From positions 1 to 46,319 of the forward strand of contig NZ_BAYB01000054.1 of NCBI RefSeq assembly GCF_000685035.1: 46,319 bases of DNA. Reading direction: 5' to 3'. Of this stretch, positions 43,614 through 46,319 are shown in pieces. A program made the position numbers and the translations under genes. Every line of letters starts with the position of its first letter. Positions within the stretch are counted from its first letter, which is position 1. This DNA comes from Paraburkholderia ferrariae NBRC 106233. GTDB lineage: Bacteria; Pseudomonadota; Gammaproteobacteria; Burkholderiales; Burkholderiaceae. The notes beneath the pieces are model-generated. The model saw nothing but the letters and a program-made list of their open reading frames with translations, was not told the DNA's origin and did not search any database.

Positions 43614-43698
43614 TCCAATTGGTTTGCGTAGGACGTACTGTAGAACCAAATTGGACGATTAACAAGTGAGGGTTAACCAATATCGCTACCAATTGGTA
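43614..43698. promoter_or_regulatory. three CCAATTGG-type boxes between the GntR gene and the hydrolase operon
   Basis: CCAATTGG at 43615-43622, CCAAATTGG at 43646-43654 and the 12-bp palindrome TACCAATTGGTA at 43687-43698 lie in the divergent promoter. FadR/GntR repressors bind such short dyads near their own genes, so this is the likely operator set that controls both directions. Confidence 0.7.
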
Positions 43699-43742
43699 CT
43701 TCTCATGGTATGATTCGCTCAATGGATATGGGGAGCATCACG

Positions 43743-44456
43743 ATGGGCGATGTAGAGGCAAAGAGCCCTGTACGGGCGGTTGGCGCAAAGGCGCTGGCGG
43801 CATATCTTCAGGACGAGATTGCGTCCGGTCGCATGCGTGACGGGGTCAAACTTCCCGCTGAACGCCAGTTGAGCGAGCAATTCGGTGCGTCGCGTGGAGC
43901 GGTCAGGCGCGTTTTGCAGGACCTGAAGGATCGTGGCCTCATTACGCAGGCCGTAGGGAGCGGAACCTTTGTGCTTCCCGGCGCGGCGAAAGCGTTGCCG
44001 GCGCCGGAAATCGTCATTGACGAGCTTTCCGAGACGCAGACGAGCCCGGCTGAGTTGATGGAGGCCCGGCTCCTCATCGAACCGTTGATGCCGAAGCTCA
44101 TTGCACGCAACGCGACGTCATCGGACTTCGCGCGGATGATGGAATGCATCGAGCGGTCGGAAGCGGCGCAGACAGTGGAAGAATTTGAGCATTGGGATGG
44201 CGAGTTGCATCGCACGTTCGCTCTAGCGACTCATAACTCGTTCTTCCTCAAAGTCCTTGAGCTGACCAATCGCGTTCGCGAGCAGGGCGAATGGGGGCGG
44301 CTGAAGCGCCACTCGCTCACGCCAGAGCGGCGCAAGGAATACGAAGCGCAGCATCGGGCAATTGTCGAAGCATTACGCGACCGCGATGCTGAGCAGGCTG
44401 GCGAGGTCTTGACAGGGCATCTGCGTCAGATTCAGCGCAACTTGTTCGGTATCTGA
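43743..44456 (+). CDS. GntR-family (FadR subfamily, FCD domain) transcriptional regulator
   Basis: A 237-residue GntR regulator. The N-terminal winged helix is LPAERQLSEQFGASRGAVRRVLQDLKDRGLITQ with the wing GSGTFV. The C-terminal FCD helical domain has ARLLIEPLMPKLIARNA and HWDGELHRTFALATHN; the metal/ligand residues of FCD proteins (Asp, His, His) are visible. The start is set at 43743 by GGGGAG eight bases upstream; earlier ATGs are less well supported. It is divergent from the hydrolase operon and adjacent to three CCAATTGG boxes, so it is very probably its substrate-responsive repressor. Confidence 0.94.
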   Translation: MGDVEAKSPVRAVGAKALAAYLQDEIASGRMRDGVKLPAERQLSEQFGASRGAVRRVLQDLKDRGLITQAVGSGTFVLPGAAKALPAPEIVIDELSETQTSPAELMEARLLIEPLMPKLIARNATSSDFARMMECIERSEAAQTVEEFEHWDGELHRTFALATHNSFFLKVLELTNRVREQGEWGRLKRHSLTPERRKEYEAQHRAIVEALRDRDAEQAGEVLTGHLRQIQRNLFGI

Positions 44457-44833
44457 CGGCCTTAGCCAAGCAAGCGGGCGCAAGCCGAGGGGTGCCACGC
44501 CTCATGCTCTAGCGGTGTCGAGGCTCTGTAATTCACCTGGCTAGAACTGATGGGCCACTCACGTCGGCGGCCGTCTGCAGTACGTCAGTTATCCGCCGTT
44601 CGTGCGGTCAACCTGAAGGACCGCAACGGGTCGTCTGGCGACGTTCGCCCGCCGCTAACGTGCTTTATTTTCCGTTTTCTCAAGCGACCCCGGATAAGCC
44701 TCGTCAGACCGTTTCTTAGGTAACGCAGAAAGACCAGACAGCAAGTATCTGATTTTATTGAATATAATATTGGGGGCTGACCGCTATCACTTGTCGCGCC
44801 TGGATCGCGCTATCGTCGTAATCTGCATTGAAA

Positions 44834-45118
44834 TCACGGGGATGCCTGCTGCTGCCCCTTGCTCTGCCAGAGCTTCATCGCGGTGAAGCCTGCGCTGTCG
44901 ACGGCAAAGTCGAGCTCCTCGATGTCGCTGGCCTGCGGCAAGTGAAAGCGACGAGTGGCCGGATTCCAGAACGCGTTAGCGCTCACCATTACCGGATAGT
45001 CGTTGTTGAAAGCGTGGAAGGCGAGCTTCCCGCCTCGATGCGGCAGGCCGACGCGCATCACGAGGCCCGGCTCCGGCCTCGCGTTGCGCTGGTCGACCGG
45101 CATGTTGCGGATGGACAT
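44834..45118 (-). CDS. small plasmid/ICE-type hypothetical protein
   Basis: A 94-residue soluble protein (MSIRNMPVDQRNARPEPG..., later FHAFNNDYPVMVSANAFWNP and LDFAVDSAGFTAMKLW). It has a strong GGGGAGG ribosome site. Proteins like this occur in clusters on Burkholderia plasmids and integrative elements; no function is recognised. It reads with the next three small genes and follows the one at 45130 by 11 bases. Confidence 0.6.
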   Translation of the reverse strand: MSIRNMPVDQRNARPEPGLVMRVGLPHRGGKLAFHAFNNDYPVMVSANAFWNPATRRFHLPQASDIEELDFAVDSAGFTAMKLWQSKGQQQASP

Positions 45119-45129
45119 GCCGGCCTCCC

Positions 45130-45525
45130 CTACTCAGTGACGCGTTGCAGGCCCGCAGACAGGCTGCGGACGGCTGCGGCGAGATCGCCCTTCTCCCACG
45201 AGTCGAGAACGGCTTGTGCGGCTTCTACGAGGCCGCCAAGCGCCTCAGCGTGCTTCACGGCAAGGCAGAACAGTGCGGCGCATGCCTCGCTCTCTGCGTC
45301 GCCGTGCGGGCCGAACGGTGCGACCAAGCTGGTGTCGTGGAACACGGCGACGTGCTTGCCGTCGTTGCCGTCGTAGGTCTGCCCGCTCAGCGTGCCCGTG
45401 ATCGAGCCTTCCCAAATGCCGATGCCGACCTGGCCGTCGATCTTGCTGGCCAGCGTGCGCATCGCGGCCGCTGCGTCGGCCGCCGTCATCGCACGGATCT
45501 TCACGCAATCGAGGAGGTTGCTCAT
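45130..45525 (-). CDS. small hypothetical protein
   Basis: A 131-residue protein (MSNLLDCVKIRAMTAADAAA..., EACAALFCLAVKHAEALGG, and a helical C-terminus). The start at 45525 has AGGAGG nine bases upstream. It overlaps the end of the 86-residue gene by four bases (ATGA), so the two are translationally coupled. No domain is recognised. It is compositionally normal and probably accessory plasmid/ICE cargo. Confidence 0.65.
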   Translation of the reverse strand: MSNLLDCVKIRAMTAADAAAAMRTLASKIDGQVGIGIWEGSITGTLSGQTYDGNDGKHVAVFHDTSLVAPFGPHGDAESEACAALFCLAVKHAEALGGLVEAAQAVLDSWEKGDLAAAVRSLSAGLQRVTE

Positions 45526-45782
45526 GCCGGCACCTCCTCGAGCACTTCGGCACGTTGACGGGTGACGATGACGACCGGCACCGGCAGGACGTGCTCGTCG
45601 AGGATCAGCAGCGCCTTGCGCTGAGAGAACTCGCGGGAGGCGAGTCCCTTCTTCGCGTACAGCGATTGAATGGACGACTGGACGGATTGCACCGTGCGAT
45701 CGTTGCACGGAACCAGCAGGCTTTCGCCGTAGCCGAGCTCGGCGAGGGCCATGCCCTTCTGCACCGGAAACTTGATGTGCAT
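45522..45782 (-). CDS. small hypothetical protein
   Basis: An 86-residue protein (MHIKFPVQKGMALAELGYGE..., then VQSSIQSLYAKKGLASREFS and VVIVTRQRAEVL). The ribosome site AGGAG lies six bases upstream of the ATG at 45782. It is the first member of the coupled trio 45522-45782, 45130-45525, 44834-45118. No known family. The leader CTCCTAGACG-type sequence (complement) recurs before the 45-residue gene at 45861. Confidence 0.65.
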   Translation of the reverse strand: MHIKFPVQKGMALAELGYGESLLVPCNDRTVQSVQSSIQSLYAKKGLASREFSQRKALLILDEHVLPVPVVIVTRQRAEVLEEVPA

Positions 45783-45860
45783 GGTTGCTCCTAGACGTGG
45801 GTGTTGCAGGAACCGATCGCATCGGTAGCCGCCAATGCGATCAGTGAAGTTTTTGTCTGG

Positions 45861-45998
45861 TTAGCACCAGACGACGCGGCCGTAATCGACCGTGCGGCGG
45901 TAGTAGTTGCGACCGTTCCACGGCGTGTACGTGTACTCCATGTACGCGCAACTTAGGACTACGATCCAATGATGCAGTGTGAACAGACTCGCGCTCAT
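45861..45998 (-). CDS. 45-residue hypothetical protein
   Basis: A short protein starting at 45998 (MSASLFTLHHWIVVL...) and ending in an aromatic, basic tail rich in Tyr, Trp and Arg. AGGAG lies seven bases before the ATG. A possible single hydrophobic segment (WIVVLSCAY) could be membrane-inserted. Its leader repeats the sequence before the 86-residue gene, and it is next to the strong promoter at 46104-46132. Small and unproven. Confidence 0.45.
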   Translation of the reverse strand: MSASLFTLHHWIVVLSCAYMEYTYTPWNGRNYYRRTVDYGRVVWC

Positions 45999-46103
45999 GC
46001 CAATGCTCCTAGACGGGACGGTGAACGACGTAGCCGGGGACTGGTAGCCGCCAGTGGTTCCGGCCGGGATGCGGTGAGGCGTGGCCGTCACTGCATGGGA
46101 TCT

Positions 46104-46132
46104 ATTATAGTCTGCTTACGTACATACGTAAA
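46104..46132 (-). promoter_or_regulatory. sigma-70 promoter for the small-gene cluster
   Basis: Reading leftward, TTTACG (46127-46132) and TATAAT (46104-46109) are separated by 17 bases, a near-consensus promoter. It would drive the genes from 45998 leftwards. The -35 lies inside the TACGTA array, so a regulator bound there would repress. Confidence 0.7.
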
Positions 46133-46146
46133 TACGTAATTGCGTA
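46117..46146. repeat. 8-bp-period TACGTA repeat array
   Basis: TACGTA at 46117-46122, 46125-46130 and 46133-46138, and the variant TGCGTA at 46141-46146, recur with an exact 8-base period. The array overlaps the -35 of the promoter. The period is shorter than one helical turn, and each unit is a palindrome, which fits an operator or iteron-like protein-binding array. Confidence 0.7.
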
Positions 46147-46319
46147 AATATTTGGATGGGTGTTGAGGCATGTCAGACGGTCAAGGGGACGCCCGGAAGC
46201 CGCAGCGGAGCGCAGAGCTGGCCGCAGGCCAGGTCGAGCACCGAACGGGTGAGGACGGCAGCGCAGCGGCCCTTGACGGGCTGGCGTGCCGGGATAGACG
46301 CTCCAGTCGAGGGTGTGGG
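46147..46319. other. right edge of window, GC-rich inverted repeat, no gene recognised
   Basis: GTCAAGGGG near 46178 and CCCTTGAC near 46271 are inverted with a GC-rich interval of about 85 bases. No coding frame with support is visible before the window ends. Confidence 0.35.

Larger units (their letters stand above)
29329..44691. mobile_element. complete Tn3-family transposon, 15,363 bp, with GGATA target duplication
   Basis: Terminal inverted repeats at 29329-29363 and 44657-44691 are identical over 35 bases. They begin GGGGTCGCTTGAGAAAACGG and contain AAAATAAAGCACG, the internal core of Tn21/Tn501-type Tn3 termini. GGATA directly flanks both ends (29324-29328 and 44692-44696) as the 5-bp duplication typical of Tn3 elements. 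The unit carries tyrosine recombinase (minus), tnpA (plus), a small cargo block and a regulated catabolic operon. It sits next to the KfrA-like gene within an older element. Confidence 0.95.

Overview
The window looks like accessory DNA from a Burkholderiales betaproteobacterium, probably a Paraburkholderia, Caballeronia or Burkholderia relative. The evidence is high-GC coding bias, a Burkholderia-type trimeric porin, the narGHJI gene order with a parvulin after narI, and several small genes of Burkholderia type. It carries nitrate/NO genes, several generations of mobile elements and, at the right edge, small plasmid- or ICE-like genes.

Layout. 0-6 kb: a decayed IS21 istA fragment, then a minus-strand patchwork of an orphan succinate-dehydrogenase-type iron-sulfur protein with a small partner, DUF488, a frameshifted uracil-DNA-glycosylase-like gene, a cupin, a second sdhB-like gene that is dead, and a hemerythrin/AhpD-like/HMA-like group. 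6.2-20.5 kb: an FNR-type box, nnrS, narGHJI, a parvulin isomerase, narK, a conserved small protein, a cytochrome P450 and a small PAS-protein gene. The PAS gene is split by an IS5-family element with a clean CTAG duplication. 20.5-26.5 kb: a hexanucleotide repeat, small genes and a minus-strand nitric-oxide operon (nsrR-nnrS-hemerythrin-DUF2249-fnr-orf). It is divergent from a DUF2249 gene and a broken membrane gene, and two NsrR-type operators lie in the divergent promoter region.

26.5-46.3 kb: a 172-bp miniature element with perfect 35-bp GGGG-type inverted repeats interrupts the membrane gene. A tyrosine-recombinase/KfrA-like pair follows. Next is an apparently complete 15.36-kb Tn3-family transposon (29329-44691) with 35-bp terminal repeats and a 5-bp GGATA duplication. 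It carries a tyrosine recombinase in place of a serine resolvase, a probable recombination core site (two 12-bp arms, 6-bp spacer), TnpA with its DDE residues, and cargo. The cargo has two parts: (i) a P-loop kinase, an Amj-family lipid II flippase, a GNAT-Nudix fusion and an S51 peptidase; (ii) a GntR-controlled operon of porin, Tat-exported MBL-fold hydrolase, amidohydrolase, alpha/beta hydrolase and FAH-family hydrolase, with three CCAATTGG-type boxes between regulator and operon. To the right are four small plasmid/ICE-like genes, three of them apparently from one promoter that overlaps an 8-bp-period TACGTA array.

Functionally, narGHJI/narK give nitrate respiration. The [4Fe-4S] FNR regulator and NsrR could link O2 and NO sensing to the NnrS, hemerythrin and DUF2249 proteins. 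The Tn3 cargo looks like an uptake-plus-hydrolysis catabolic module of unknown substrate plus a possible cell-envelope resistance gene. No tRNA, rRNA or CRISPR array was recognised.
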